From Cellulomonas sp. WB94 (GTDB lineage Bacteria > Actinomycetota > Actinomycetes > Actinomycetales > Cellulomonadaceae): a DNA stretch of 64,000 bases. Numbering within the stretch: position 1 is the first letter of the stretch; every line of letters begins with the position of its first letter. Shown here one piece after another: positions 6,312 to 14,896 of this stretch. The notes under the pieces are model-generated. The model was not told the origin of the DNA. It did no database searches and saw nothing but the letters and a program-made list of their open reading frames with translations. The DNA is taken from the NCBI RefSeq assembly GCF_003115775.1, contig NZ_QEES01000002.1:1550001-1614000 (forward strand). The letters run 5' to 3'. A program made the translations under genes and the position numbers.

Positions 6312-8772
6312 CCGACGCCGCGATACCGGGGTTGACCGCGCCGATGCTCGACAGCAGCGCGATGAGCGTTGCCTCGATCGTGCCGACTCCGCCGGGAATC
6401 GGGACGATCGCGCCGATCGAGTTGCCCGCGAGGTAGATGAGCGCGACCTGCACGATCGACAGGTGCTGGTCGAACGCGAGCAGGCTCGCCTGGAACGCGA
6501 GCACGTAGCCCATCGTCATCAGGACGTTGCCGCCGAGGGCGAGCAGGAGCCGCCGCGGCTGCCCGACGACCTCGATGAGCCGCGGCCACGTCTGCCGGAG
6601 CATCGGCAGCGTCTTGCGCGAGATCCACTTGCGGACCGGCGGGACGAGCATCGCGGCAGCCACGAGCGCGGCGACCAGGCCGATCGCGAAGAGCATCGTG
6701 GGGGTGACGGTGAACTTGGTCGCCTCGTTGGTGCCCGACGCGATCGAGAGCACGATCAGCAGCGCGACGGTGACGATGAACTGGGAGACCTGGACGAGCG
6801 CGACCGTCGCCGCGGCGAGCGACGCGGACACCCCGCGTCGGGTGAGCAGCCGCAGGTTGAGCGCGGCGGGGCCGATCCCGGCCGGCGCGGCGAGGGCGAC
6901 GAACGTGGCGGCCGACTGCGTGAGGGTCGCGCGCCACACCGGGATCTTCACGGGCGCGAACGCGACGAGGGCGAGCGACGCACCGACGAGGGTCACGAGC
7001 CCGAGGCCGAACGACACCACGCTCCAGCGCAAGTCGCTCTGCTGGAGCGCCTCGGTGATCTGGCGGACGTTGATCGTCGTGAGCACGACGACCAGCGCGC
7101 CGAGCGTGATGAGGATCGTCAGCAGCGTCCGGGCGCCGAACCGCACGAGGCGCTCGGGCTCGATGTCGGCCTCGGGCAGCCGCTCGACCAGCGCCGACCG
7201 CAGCTCGGCCAGCACCTCCTTGTGGGTGCGCATCTCGTCGCGCGTGCGTCGGGGGAGCCCGATCGTCTGCAGCAGCGGGCCGACGGCGGCGATGTCGTCG
7301 TCGGGCAGCACGGCGCCCGCGGACGCGAGCGCGCGGGTCGCGCCGACGCGCAGGGCCAGCAGCGCGACGAGCGCGGTCACGTCCATGCGCCGGGCCAGCT
7401 CGGACGACGCGACGTCGCCCTGGTCCCAGCCGACGAGCCAGACGACGGGCTGGCCGAGCAGCTCCTGGACCAGGATGACGTCGCTGGTCAGCGCGCGGTG
7501 GGCGATGCCGGCGTCATGCGCGAGCTGTAGCTGCGCCCAGATCTCCCGCAGCAGCGCATCGGTGATGTGCGCGCGGGGGACCGACGAGAGCGGCACGGCG
7601 CCCCGCACCTCCTCCTGGACGAGCAGCATCGAGTCCTCGGCCTCAGCGACGCTCAGGAGCTTGGGGGTGCGCACCCCGGCGGCGCGCGCGGCGTAGGACA
7701 GCAGCGCGGCACGTTCGGTCGCCTGGCGCAGCGACACGACCGAACGACGGTCGATGCCCCGCAGGCGCAGCGAGCGCCACAGCCGGGACAGCACGCCGAG
7801 CACCTGACGGTCGCCGTCGAGGACGACGACGTCGAGCTGCTCGCCCTCCACGGTCGTGAGCTCGTAGACGCGGTGGTCGGAGTAGCGGGTCAGGGCGCGG
7901 GTCGCGGGCTGCATCGCGGCCGCCGTCGTGGCCGGCGCGTCGTCCGGTGAGTCGCTCTCGAGCAGGTCGTCCGGCACCCGGACCAGCCGGACCGGGTCGA
8001 ACCCGGCACGTCGGACGCCGTCGACGAGACCGGTGCCGTACGCACGCTCGGACTGGACCCCGGACAGGTACCGCACCCCGAGGCCCGCGACCCGTCCCAG
8101 CAGGATGGCGACGCCGACGCCCGGGAGGGAGACCTGGGCGGTCACGACCACGACGCCGACCGCGACCCACAGCAGGTTCCACGACCACACGACGGTCCGA
8201 CGCCGGGCGCGCGGGCCGGTGGCGGTCAGCAGGCCGGAGATCAGCCCCATGAACCCGGGGATGGTCAGCACCGACTCGCCGGCCAGGCGGACGGACAGGC
8301 CGCCGACGAGCTCGGTGGACCCGAACGTCGCGACGGCCCAGCCGACGGCCGTGCAGAGCAGGATCGCCCCGACGGCCGCGACGAGCGACTCGACGAGCTG
8401 CCGACCGAGGCGGCGGAACGCGAGCTCCATGAGCACCGCGACGGGCACGAGGATCGTCACGGCACCCTCGAGCACCGCGACCGGCACGTTGAGGATCTGC
8501 CGGAGGATCGACGCGAACCCCTGGACGTCCTCGGCGACGCCCGTCGTCGTGTTCTGCGCGTAGGTCGCGAGGACCAGGACGAGCACCGTGGCGATCGCCG
8601 ACACCACGACCCCGACGAGGTCGCTGGGGTGGTGCACGCGGACGGCCGGGGTGTCGAGGATCTCGACGTCGCGCACGCGACCGACCTGGATGCGGCCCGA
8701 CTCGACCATCCCCGCGGAGGGTCCCGGCGGGGTGTCTGGGCCGAGCCGTTCGGGCGTCGGCGAGTCGGGCAT
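6220..8772 (-). CDS. Kinase-like / lysylphosphatidylglycerol synthase TM (UPF0104) fusion membrane protein
   Basis: 850 residues in three blocks. The N-terminal third has about 6 transmembrane helices. The middle (about 265-510) is soluble and looks like an aminoglycoside-kinase/ABC1-type fold: a LLVQEEVRG hinge, then AHDAGIAHRALTSDVILV resembling an altered catalytic loop, then VWLVGWDQGDVA in the metal-binding position; the catalytic Asp seems missing, so it may be a pseudokinase. The C-terminal third has about 8 helices of the lysylphosphatidylglycerol synthase membrane-region family, with the signature AGNSIGAIVPIPGGVG. Such C-terminal regions move or flip lipids. The start at 8772 is the ATG of MPDSPTPERL; a GTG 24 nt upstream is also open. 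Confidence 0.75.
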   Translation of the reverse strand: MPDSPTPERLGPDTPPGPSAGMVESGRIQVGRVRDVEILDTPAVRVHHPSDLVGVVVSAIATVLVLVLATYAQNTTTGVAEDVQGFASILRQILNVPVAVLEGAVTILVPVAVLMELAFRRLGRQLVESLVAAVGAILLCTAVGWAVATFGSTELVGGLSVRLAGESVLTIPGFMGLISGLLTATGPRARRRTVVWSWNLLWVAVGVVVVTAQVSLPGVGVAILLGRVAGLGVRYLSGVQSERAYGTGLVDGVRRAGFDPVRLVRVPDDLLESDSPDDAPATTAAAMQPATRALTRYSDHRVYELTTVEGEQLDVVVLDGDRQVLGVLSRLWRSLRLRGIDRRSVVSLRQATERAALLSYAARAAGVRTPKLLSVAEAEDSMLLVQEEVRGAVPLSSVPRAHITDALLREIWAQLQLAHDAGIAHRALTSDVILVQELLGQPVVWLVGWDQGDVASSELARRMDVTALVALLALRVGATRALASAGAVLPDDDIAAVGPLLQTIGLPRRTRDEMRTHKEVLAELRSALVERLPEADIEPERLVRFGARTLLTILITLGALVVVLTTINVRQITEALQQSDLRWSVVSFGLGLVTLVGASLALVAFAPVKIPVWRATLTQSAATFVALAAPAGIGPAALNLRLLTRRGVSASLAAATVALVQVSQFIVTVALLIVLSIASGTNEATKFTVTPTMLFAIGLVAALVAAAMLVPPVRKWISRKTLPMLRQTWPRLIEVVGQPRRLLLALGGNVLMTMGYVLAFQASLLAFDQHLSIVQVALIYLAGNSIGAIVPIPGGVGTIEATLIALLSSIGAVNPGIAASVTILFRVLTYWLRIPIGWLSMRFLQRQGEL

Positions 8773-8799
8773 ACCCGCGAGTGTAGGCAGCCGCACGGC

Positions 8800-9585
8800 T
8801 CAGGAGAGGCCCAGTGCGGACCGCCACGCGGCCGGGACGAGCGCGTAGCCGACGAACGCGACCACGTCGAGGAGCATGTGCGCGACGACGAGGGGGAGGA
8901 CCCGGCGCCGTCGGCGGTAGTACTCCGCGAACAGCAGGCCCATCACGGCGTTGCCGATGAACGGCCCGAGCCCCTGGTACAGGTGGTACGAGCCCCGCAG
9001 CAGCGCGCTCGCGGCGAGGATGAGCGGCGTGCGCCAGCGCAGGTCGCGCAGCCGCTCCATCAGGTACGCGACCGCGACGACCTCCTCGACCAGCGCGTTC
9101 TGCAGCGCGGCGAGGACGAGCACGGGGATGGTCCACCAGGCCGCGTTGAGCGCCGACGCCTGCACCTGCACCGTGATCCCGAGGAGCCGCCCGAGCGCGT
9201 ACAGCCCGAGCCCGGGGATCCCGATGACGGCCGCGAGGCCGACGCCGATCCCGACGTCCCGCCACGGTCGCACCGCGTCGAGCCCGATCCGCCGGACCGC
9301 GCTGCGCCCCTGACCCGACAGCAGGAACAGCGCCAGCGCGACCGGCACGAGCGCGAACCCGATCGACAGCAGCTGGTAGGTGAGGTCGAGGTACGGGCGC
9401 GGCGACTGGCTCGCGTTGAGCGTCGCGGTCTGCTGCGCGAGCGGCGGGCCCGCGGTGAGCCGGGCCGCGATGTCGACGAGCGCGTAGACCGCCGACCGGC
9501 CGAGCGAGAGCCCGAGCACGATCCAGATCTCGACGGTGAGCCGCCGCCCGATCGCGTGCTGGTCGGGTTGCGGCGTGCCGGTCAT
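8800..9585 (-). CDS. CPBP-family intramembrane metalloprotease
   Basis: 261 residues, six to eight hydrophobic segments. The CPBP/Abi (Rce1-like) motifs are present: paired glutamates in NALVEEVVAVAYL, an aromatic-x-His in SYHLYQG, and HMLLD near the C-terminus. Note that the usual EExxxR has no Arg at the expected spacing, so activity is likely but not certain. In bacteria these enzymes process membrane peptides or confer bacteriocin self-immunity; the neighbours suggest no specific substrate. It lies 27 bp upstream of the UPF0104 fusion on the same strand, so the two may share a transcript. Confidence 0.8.
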   Translation of the reverse strand: MTGTPQPDQHAIGRRLTVEIWIVLGLSLGRSAVYALVDIAARLTAGPPLAQQTATLNASQSPRPYLDLTYQLLSIGFALVPVALALFLLSGQGRSAVRRIGLDAVRPWRDVGIGVGLAAVIGIPGLGLYALGRLLGITVQVQASALNAAWWTIPVLVLAALQNALVEEVVAVAYLMERLRDLRWRTPLILAASALLRGSYHLYQGLGPFIGNAVMGLLFAEYYRRRRRVLPLVVAHMLLDVVAFVGYALVPAAWRSALGLS

Positions 9586-9635
9586 GCGCAGAGCCTAGGC
9601 GGCGCCGCCCGGTCACCCCAACCGGCGCCGCCCGG

Positions 9636-12227
9636 TCACGAGAAGCGGCGCAGCCGCAGCGAGTTGCTCACGACGAGCACCGACGAGAACGCCATGGCCG
9701 CGCCCGCGATCATCGGGTTGAGCAGCCCGAGCGCCGCCAGCGGGATCGCCGCGACGTTGTAGCCGAACGCCCAGAACAGGTTCTGCTTGATGACCCGCAG
9801 GGTCGTCCGCGACAGCCGGATGGCCTGCGCGGCCGAGCGGAGGTCACCGCGCACGAGCGTCACGTCCGACGCCTCGATCGCGACGTCGGTCCCGGTGCCC
9901 ATCGCGAGCCCGAGGTCGGCGCTCGCGAGGGCCGCGGCGTCGTTCACGCCGTCGCCGACCATCGCGACGCGCGCGCCGTCGGCCTGCAGGCGGCGGACGA
10001 CGTCGACCTTGTCGGCGGGCAGCACCTGGGCGAACACGTCGTCGGGGTCGATGCCGACGGCCCGGGCTGCGGCCCGCGCGGCGCCAACGTTGTCGCCCGT
10101 GAGCAGGACGGGGCGCAGCCCGAGGGCGCGCAGCTGCGCGATGGCCTCGCCGGACGTGGCCTTGACCGGGTCGCGCAGGACCAGCACCCCGCGCGCCGAG
10201 CCGTCCCACGCGACCATGACCGCGGTCGCGCCGTCGGCCTCAGCTGCCGCGAACGGACCGTCGAGCTCGTCGGTGCGGATCTGCTGCTCCGCGAGCCAGG
10301 TCGGTCGTCCGACGAGCACCCGGCGCGCCATGCCGAGACCCGAGTGGGCGGTGCGGACCACGCCGGCGACGCCGCGGCCCGGCTCGTTGCGGAAGTCGAG
10401 CACCTGGTCGGAGCCGATGACGACGCCGTCCTCACCGACGGACGACGCGTCGCCCGCGCTCGGTCCGGCTGCGGCCGCGACCTCGGCGACGGCCTGCGCG
10501 ATGGGGTGCTCGGACAGTGCCTCGACCGCGCCGGCGTACCGGAGCACCTCGGCCTGCGCGGCGTCGGCGGACCGGACGCCGGCGGGGACCAGGATGTCGA
10601 CGAGCGACATGCGGCCCTGGGTCACCGTGCCGGTCTTGTCGAGCACCACGGTATCGATCTGGCGGGTCTGCTCGAGGATCTCCGGGCCCTTGATGAGGAT
10701 GCCGAGCTGCGCGCCGCGACCCGTCCCGACCAGCAGGGCGGTCGGCGTGGCGAGACCCAGGGCGCACGGGCAGGCGATGATCAGCACCGCGACCGCCGCG
10801 GTGAACGCCGCCTGCGTGCCGCCGCCGGAGACGAGCCACACGACGAACGTGATGGTCGCGAGCACGAGCACGACGGGGACGAAGACCGCCGAGATGCGGT
10901 CCGCGAGTCGCTGCACCGGTGCCTTGCCGGTCTGCGCGGCCGCGACGAGCCGCCCGATCTGCGCGAGCCGGGTCTCCTCGCCGACGCGCGTCGCGCGGAC
11001 CACGAGGTGACCGGAGGAGTTGATCGTCGCGCCCGTGAGCTCGTCACCCGGCCCGACGTCGACGGGGACCGGCTCGCCCGTGAGCAGCGAGGTGTCGACC
11101 GCGCTCGTCCCGGACACCACGACGCCGTCCGTCGCGACCTTCTCGCCGGGTCGCACCGCGAACTCGTCGCCGACGTGCAGCCGGGAGATCGGCACGCGCT
11201 GCTCGGTGCGGCGCCCGTCGGGCCCGATGACCAGCAGCGCGACGTCCTTGGCGCCGAGGTCGAGGAGCGCACGGAGCGCGTCACCGGCCCGACGACGCGA
11301 CCGGTGCTCGGCGTACCGGCCCGCGAGCAGGAACGTGGTGACGACCGCGGCCGTCTCGAAGTACAGCTCGGGGACGGTCATGCCCATCCCGGCGTCCCGG
11401 GCCGGGAAGAGGGTCGGCGTCATGCGCAGGCCGATCTCGCCCGCGCCGCCGAGCACGAGCGCCCACAGCGACCACGCGGTCGCCGCGATGATGCCGATCG
11501 ACACGAGCGTGTCCATCGTCGAGGCTCCGTGCCGTCCGGCGCGCACGGCCGCCTTGTGGAACGGCCAGGCAGCCCACGTCGAGACGGGCAGCGCGAGCAC
11601 CGCGACGACCCACTGCCACCCCGGGAACTGCAGGGCCGGGATCATCGAGACGGCGAGGACGGGCACGGTGAGGACCGCCGCCCCCCGCAGCCGCCGGCGC
11701 AGGTCAGTGCCGCGCTGGTCGGTCGGGGCCGAGGTGTCCTCGTCGGGCTCCATCTCGTGGCCCGCGGGCATCGAGTGGCCCGAGAGCGCGTGCTCGATGG
11801 GGTCCATGCCCATGTCGTCGTGCATGCCGGGCATGTCGTCGTGCATGCCGGGCATGGCGTCGTGCCCACCCGGTGTCGCGTCGTGAGCGGTGTGCGGGTC
11901 CGCGTGCTCGGTGTGGGGGTCCGCGGGCGCGTCGGTGGTGGTTGGGGCGGCCGTGAGCGACCGCCGGGACAGGACCCGCGCGTCGTACCCGGCCTTGCGG
12001 ACCGCGGCGACGAGGGTGTCGTCGTCCGCGGGGGTGCCGGCGTCGTCCGCGAGCAGCTCGACGTGAGCCGTCTCGAGCGCGAGGTTGACGGTCGCCGTGA
12101 CGCCCGGGACCCGGTTGAGACGCTTCTCGACGTGCATGACGCACGACGCGCACGTCATCCCCTCGATCGCGAGGTCGACGGTGGCGACGGGCAGGTTGCC
12201 CTCGGTGCGGACGACGCCCTCGGTCAC
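9636..12227 (-). CDS. copA: Copper-translocating P1B-type ATPase
   Basis: 863-residue heavy-metal ATPase that exports Cu(I). An HMA domain carries GMTCASC (residues ~20-90). A His/Met-rich stretch (~105-165) with MPGMHDD repeats follows, then the membrane domain with CPC (IIACPCALGLATPT), the phosphorylation motif DKTGT, the HP motif SEHPIAQAV, and GDGVNDAAAL. All residues needed for transport are present. The His/Met-rich insertion is unusual for CopA and more like the N-terminus of CopB-type pumps. The GTG start at 12227 overlaps the copZ stop by 4 bp; the longer open frame upstream is copZ sequence read out of frame. Regulation should be through the CsoR operator at 12843. Confidence 0.95.
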   Translation of the reverse strand: MTEGVVRTEGNLPVATVDLAIEGMTCASCVMHVEKRLNRVPGVTATVNLALETAHVELLADDAGTPADDDTLVAAVRKAGYDARVLSRRSLTAAPTTTDAPADPHTEHADPHTAHDATPGGHDAMPGMHDDMPGMHDDMGMDPIEHALSGHSMPAGHEMEPDEDTSAPTDQRGTDLRRRLRGAAVLTVPVLAVSMIPALQFPGWQWVVAVLALPVSTWAAWPFHKAAVRAGRHGASTMDTLVSIGIIAATAWSLWALVLGGAGEIGLRMTPTLFPARDAGMGMTVPELYFETAAVVTTFLLAGRYAEHRSRRRAGDALRALLDLGAKDVALLVIGPDGRRTEQRVPISRLHVGDEFAVRPGEKVATDGVVVSGTSAVDTSLLTGEPVPVDVGPGDELTGATINSSGHLVVRATRVGEETRLAQIGRLVAAAQTGKAPVQRLADRISAVFVPVVLVLATITFVVWLVSGGGTQAAFTAAVAVLIIACPCALGLATPTALLVGTGRGAQLGILIKGPEILEQTRQIDTVVLDKTGTVTQGRMSLVDILVPAGVRSADAAQAEVLRYAGAVEALSEHPIAQAVAEVAAAAGPSAGDASSVGEDGVVIGSDQVLDFRNEPGRGVAGVVRTAHSGLGMARRVLVGRPTWLAEQQIRTDELDGPFAAAEADGATAVMVAWDGSARGVLVLRDPVKATSGEAIAQLRALGLRPVLLTGDNVGAARAAARAVGIDPDDVFAQVLPADKVDVVRRLQADGARVAMVGDGVNDAAALASADLGLAMGTGTDVAIEASDVTLVRGDLRSAAQAIRLSRTTLRVIKQNLFWAFGYNVAAIPLAALGLLNPMIAGAAMAFSSVLVVSNSLRLRRFS
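11800..11865 (-). repeat. 21-bp tandem repeat encoding a Met/His metal-binding tract in CopA
   Basis: About two and a half copies of a 21-bp unit encode MPGMHDD repeats in the region between the HMA domain and the first membrane helix of CopA. Met and His side chains suit Cu(I)/Cu(II) or Ag(I) binding. Confidence 0.8.
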
Positions 12228-12457
12228 AGCAGCGATCCCTTCGGGGTGAGCGCGTAGCCCGCCTCGTCGATCGCGGCGGCGATGGCGGCGTCGGTCAAGG
12301 GCTCGTCGGAGACGACGGTGACGGGCGAGGAGCCGCCGTTGACGAGCTCGATCGACACGTCGCGGACGCCGGGGATCGCGGTGAGCTCGGTCGTGACGTG
12401 CTGGACGCAGTGGCCGCACGTCATGCCGTCGACGGAGAAGGTCGTGGTCTGGCTCAT
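12224..12457 (-). CDS. copZ: Copper chaperone CopZ (HMA domain)
   Basis: 77-residue single HMA domain that delivers Cu(I) to CopA. The metal site is MTCGHC, and the rest fits the ferredoxin-like fold (VQHVTTELTAIPGVRDVSIEL). The ATG follows GAGAGGAAC. It lies between csoR (47 bp upstream) and copA (4-bp overlap) in one copper-induced operon. Confidence 0.93.
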   Translation of the reverse strand: MSQTTTFSVDGMTCGHCVQHVTTELTAIPGVRDVSIELVNGGSSPVTVVSDEPLTDAAIAAAIDEAGYALTPKGSLL

Positions 12458-12504
12458 GGTGAGTTCCTCTCGAGGTGTTCTGGTGTGCGTGCGAGCGTGC
12501 TGGG

Positions 12505-12786
12505 TCAGCTGCGGACGAGCCGGGCGATGGCGTCGGCGGCCTCGCGGACCTTCTCGGCGCCGGCCTCGGGGGACGTCCGGGCGGCGTCGACGACGCAGTG
12601 ACCGAGGTGGTCCTCGACGAGGCCGATGCTCACGGCCTGCAGCGCCTTCGTGACGGCGGAGACCTGCGTGAGGATGTCGATGCAGTAGACGTCCTCGTCG
12701 ACCATGCGGGCGATGCCGCGGACCTGGCCCTCGATGCGGCTCAGCCGCTTGAGGTAGTCGTCCTTGTTGTCGGTGTAGCCGTGCAT
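12505..12786 (-). CDS. csoR: Copper-sensing transcriptional repressor CsoR
   Basis: 93 residues, an all-helical CsoR/RcnR-family repressor that releases DNA on Cu(I) binding. The Cu(I) ligands are present in the C-H-C pattern: Cys in VYCIDILTQ, His and Cys in EDHLGHC. The start MHGYTDNKDDYLKRL is typical of actinobacterial CsoR, and a GGAG sequence precedes it. It is first in csoR-copZ-copA and should repress its own operon through the adjacent GC-rich palindrome. Confidence 0.95.
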   Translation of the reverse strand: MHGYTDNKDDYLKRLSRIEGQVRGIARMVDEDVYCIDILTQVSAVTKALQAVSIGLVEDHLGHCVVDAARTSPEAGAEKVREAADAIARLVRS

Positions 12787-12842
12787 GGCTCCTCCGTGGT
12801 CCGTCGGGCGCGGTCGTCGTGCCTCACCCGCTCCAACGAAGG

Positions 12843-12857
12843 TACCCCCCAGGGGTA
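12843..12857. promoter_or_regulatory. CsoR operator
   Basis: TACCCCCCAGGGGTA, an interrupted palindrome with C4-6/G4 arms, matches the known CsoR operator pattern (TACCCC..GGGGTA). It lies 57 bp upstream of the csoR start, between csoR and the divergent M6 protease operon. Confidence 0.85.
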
Positions 12858-12979
12858 TTCCACGCGCGGGGACAAAAGTCCCGCATCCGTGGCCCGCTGC
12901 CGTATCTGCGCCGGTTCGTCCCCTCCTCACCTGTATCGACCGCGCGCCGGTGCGCGGTCCATGCGGAGAGGTCAGTGCG

Positions 12980-14893
12980 ATGAGGGACGACGTCATGACG
13001 TTCGGGACCCAGGACCAGCGCACCCAGACGTGCACGGTCCCGCCGAGCCCGGAGCTGCGAGACAAGTGGCGCAAGGACCTTGCGTCCGTCAACAAGAGTC
13101 GCGACGCCGCACCGGCGCTGCGGCTCGCCCGCGAACCGCACCCGCTGGGCTTCAACGACGGCGTCATCGTGCCGCCGGAGGAGTTCCCCGCGGGCACCCC
13201 GTTCGCGGCGATCCGGGCGACGGCCGCCGACCGTGCGCCCCTGCGCGGAACGGTGAACGTGGCGGTCGTCCTCGTGGACTTCTCGGACAAGACGATGACG
13301 GCCACCACCGCGCACTTCGACGAGCTGTTCTTCTCGACGGGCGCCCTCCCGCACGGGAGCGTCAAGGAGTACTACTCCGAGGTCACGAACGGCCTCGTCA
13401 CGCTCGCAGGCACGGTCGTCGGGCCGTATCGGATGCCGCACACGCTCGCGTGGTACGCGAACAACGGCTCCGGGATCGGTCTGAACGGCACCGCGTTCCG
13501 CTCCCCGCAGCTCGCGCTCGACGCCGCCAACGCCGCGAACGCGGCCGTGGACTTCACGCCGTACGACAACGACGGCAACGGGTTCGTGGACGCGTTCATC
13601 GTGGTCCACGCCGGGCAGGGCGCCGAGGTCACGGGCTCGAAGGGCGACATCTGGTCGCACAAGTCGGTCCTCGCGAGCGCGCTCGCCGTCGACAGCACCA
13701 AGATCTACGGCTACCTGACGATCCCCGAGGACGCCAAGATCGGCGTCAGCGCGCATGAGCTCGGCCACCTGCTGTTCGGCTTCCCCGACCTGTACGACAC
13801 GGACTACTCGTCCGAGGGCATCGGCAACTGGTGCCTCATGTCGGGCGGCTCGTGGAACGGCGGCGGCGCGCAGCCCGCGCACCCGAGCGCCTGGTGCAAG
13901 GTCAACCAGGGGTGGGTCACGACGACGGTGGTCACGACCAACGGCACCCTGACGATCCCGGCGGTCGAGTCGTCGCACACCGTGTTCCGGCTGTGGAAGG
14001 ACGGCGCAAGCGGTTCCGAGTACTTCCTGCTCGAGAACCGTCAGCCGATCGGCTACGACGCCGCACTGCCCGGCCCGGGCGCGCTGCTCTGGCACATCGA
14101 CGAGACCCAGCCCGGCAACACCGACGAGAACCACTACAAGGTGGCGCTCATCCAGGCCGACGGGAAGCGGGACCTCGAGCTCGACCACAACCGCGGCGAC
14201 GCGGGCGACCCGTTCCCCGGCTCGGCCACCGTCGTCACGATCGACGGCACGACGACGCCCGGCACCAAGTCCTACGCGGGCGCCGACACGTGCGTCGCGC
14301 TCTCCTCCATCTCGCCGTCGGGCGCGGTCATGACCGCGAACGTCCGCGTGACCTGCAAGTCGGTCCTCAAGGACCTCAAGGACGCGCGCAAGGAGCTGAA
14401 GAAGGACAGCCTCAAGGACCAGCGCAAGGAGATCCGCAAGGAGGTCTTCAAGGAGGTCAAGGAGTTCCGCAAGGACACCGTGAAGGACGTCAAGGAGGCC
14501 TTCAAGGACATCAAGGACCAGCGTGAGTACAAGAACGTCGTCGAGTGGCCGGGCTGGAACCGGCCCGGTGGTGGCGGTGACCCGCTCGGCGGAGGCGCCG
14601 GCGGTGGCGGGTTCGGGGGTGGCGGGTTCGGTGGCAGCCCGGCGCAGGGGTCTGCCCTCGAGGACCGCCTCGCGGCGCTCGAGTCCGTCGTCTACGGCGA
14701 GTCCGAGGCCGGCGGCGACTACGGCGCCGGCGGTGGCGGCGCGGACGCCGGCACCGGACCGTTCATCGACCAGACGCTGCGACCGGACCTGATCGGTGCG
14801 CCGGGTGCGGCGACCGGCGACGCCGAGCTCGCGGCCCGGATGGCCGAGGGCGACCCGACCGCGAAGCACGAGTTCGACACCCCGGTGCGGTAG
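12980..14893 (+). CDS. M6-family metalloprotease with Lys/Asp/Glu-rich tail
   Basis: 637 residues. The M6 (immune inhibitor A-like) core spans about 80-455 with the zinc site H259-E260-x-x-H263 inside SAHELGHLLFGFPDLYD and the Met-turn-like CLMSGGSW. A highly charged helical segment follows (about 459-516), built from K-D/E repeats such as KDLKDARKELKKDS, then a Gly-rich linker and an ordered-looking end (LEDRLAALESVVYG, PFIDQTLRPDLIGAPG). There is no signal peptide, although M6 enzymes are usually secreted. It heads a four-gene operon, with the next ATG 3 bp after its stop. The start ATG 12980 has GGAGAGG upstream. The tail could be a substrate of the neighbouring ATP-grasp ligase; that is inference. 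Confidence 0.85.
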   Translation: MRDDVMTFGTQDQRTQTCTVPPSPELRDKWRKDLASVNKSRDAAPALRLAREPHPLGFNDGVIVPPEEFPAGTPFAAIRATAADRAPLRGTVNVAVVLVDFSDKTMTATTAHFDELFFSTGALPHGSVKEYYSEVTNGLVTLAGTVVGPYRMPHTLAWYANNGSGIGLNGTAFRSPQLALDAANAANAAVDFTPYDNDGNGFVDAFIVVHAGQGAEVTGSKGDIWSHKSVLASALAVDSTKIYGYLTIPEDAKIGVSAHELGHLLFGFPDLYDTDYSSEGIGNWCLMSGGSWNGGGAQPAHPSAWCKVNQGWVTTTVVTTNGTLTIPAVESSHTVFRLWKDGASGSEYFLLENRQPIGYDAALPGPGALLWHIDETQPGNTDENHYKVALIQADGKRDLELDHNRGDAGDPFPGSATVVTIDGTTTPGTKSYAGADTCVALSSISPSGAVMTANVRVTCKSVLKDLKDARKELKKDSLKDQRKEIRKEVFKEVKEFRKDTVKDVKEAFKDIKDQREYKNVVEWPGWNRPGGGGDPLGGGAGGGGFGGGGFGGSPAQGSALEDRLAALESVVYGESEAGGDYGAGGGGADAGTGPFIDQTLRPDLIGAPGAATGDAELAARMAEGDPTAKHEFDTPVR

Positions 14894-14896
14894 GAG

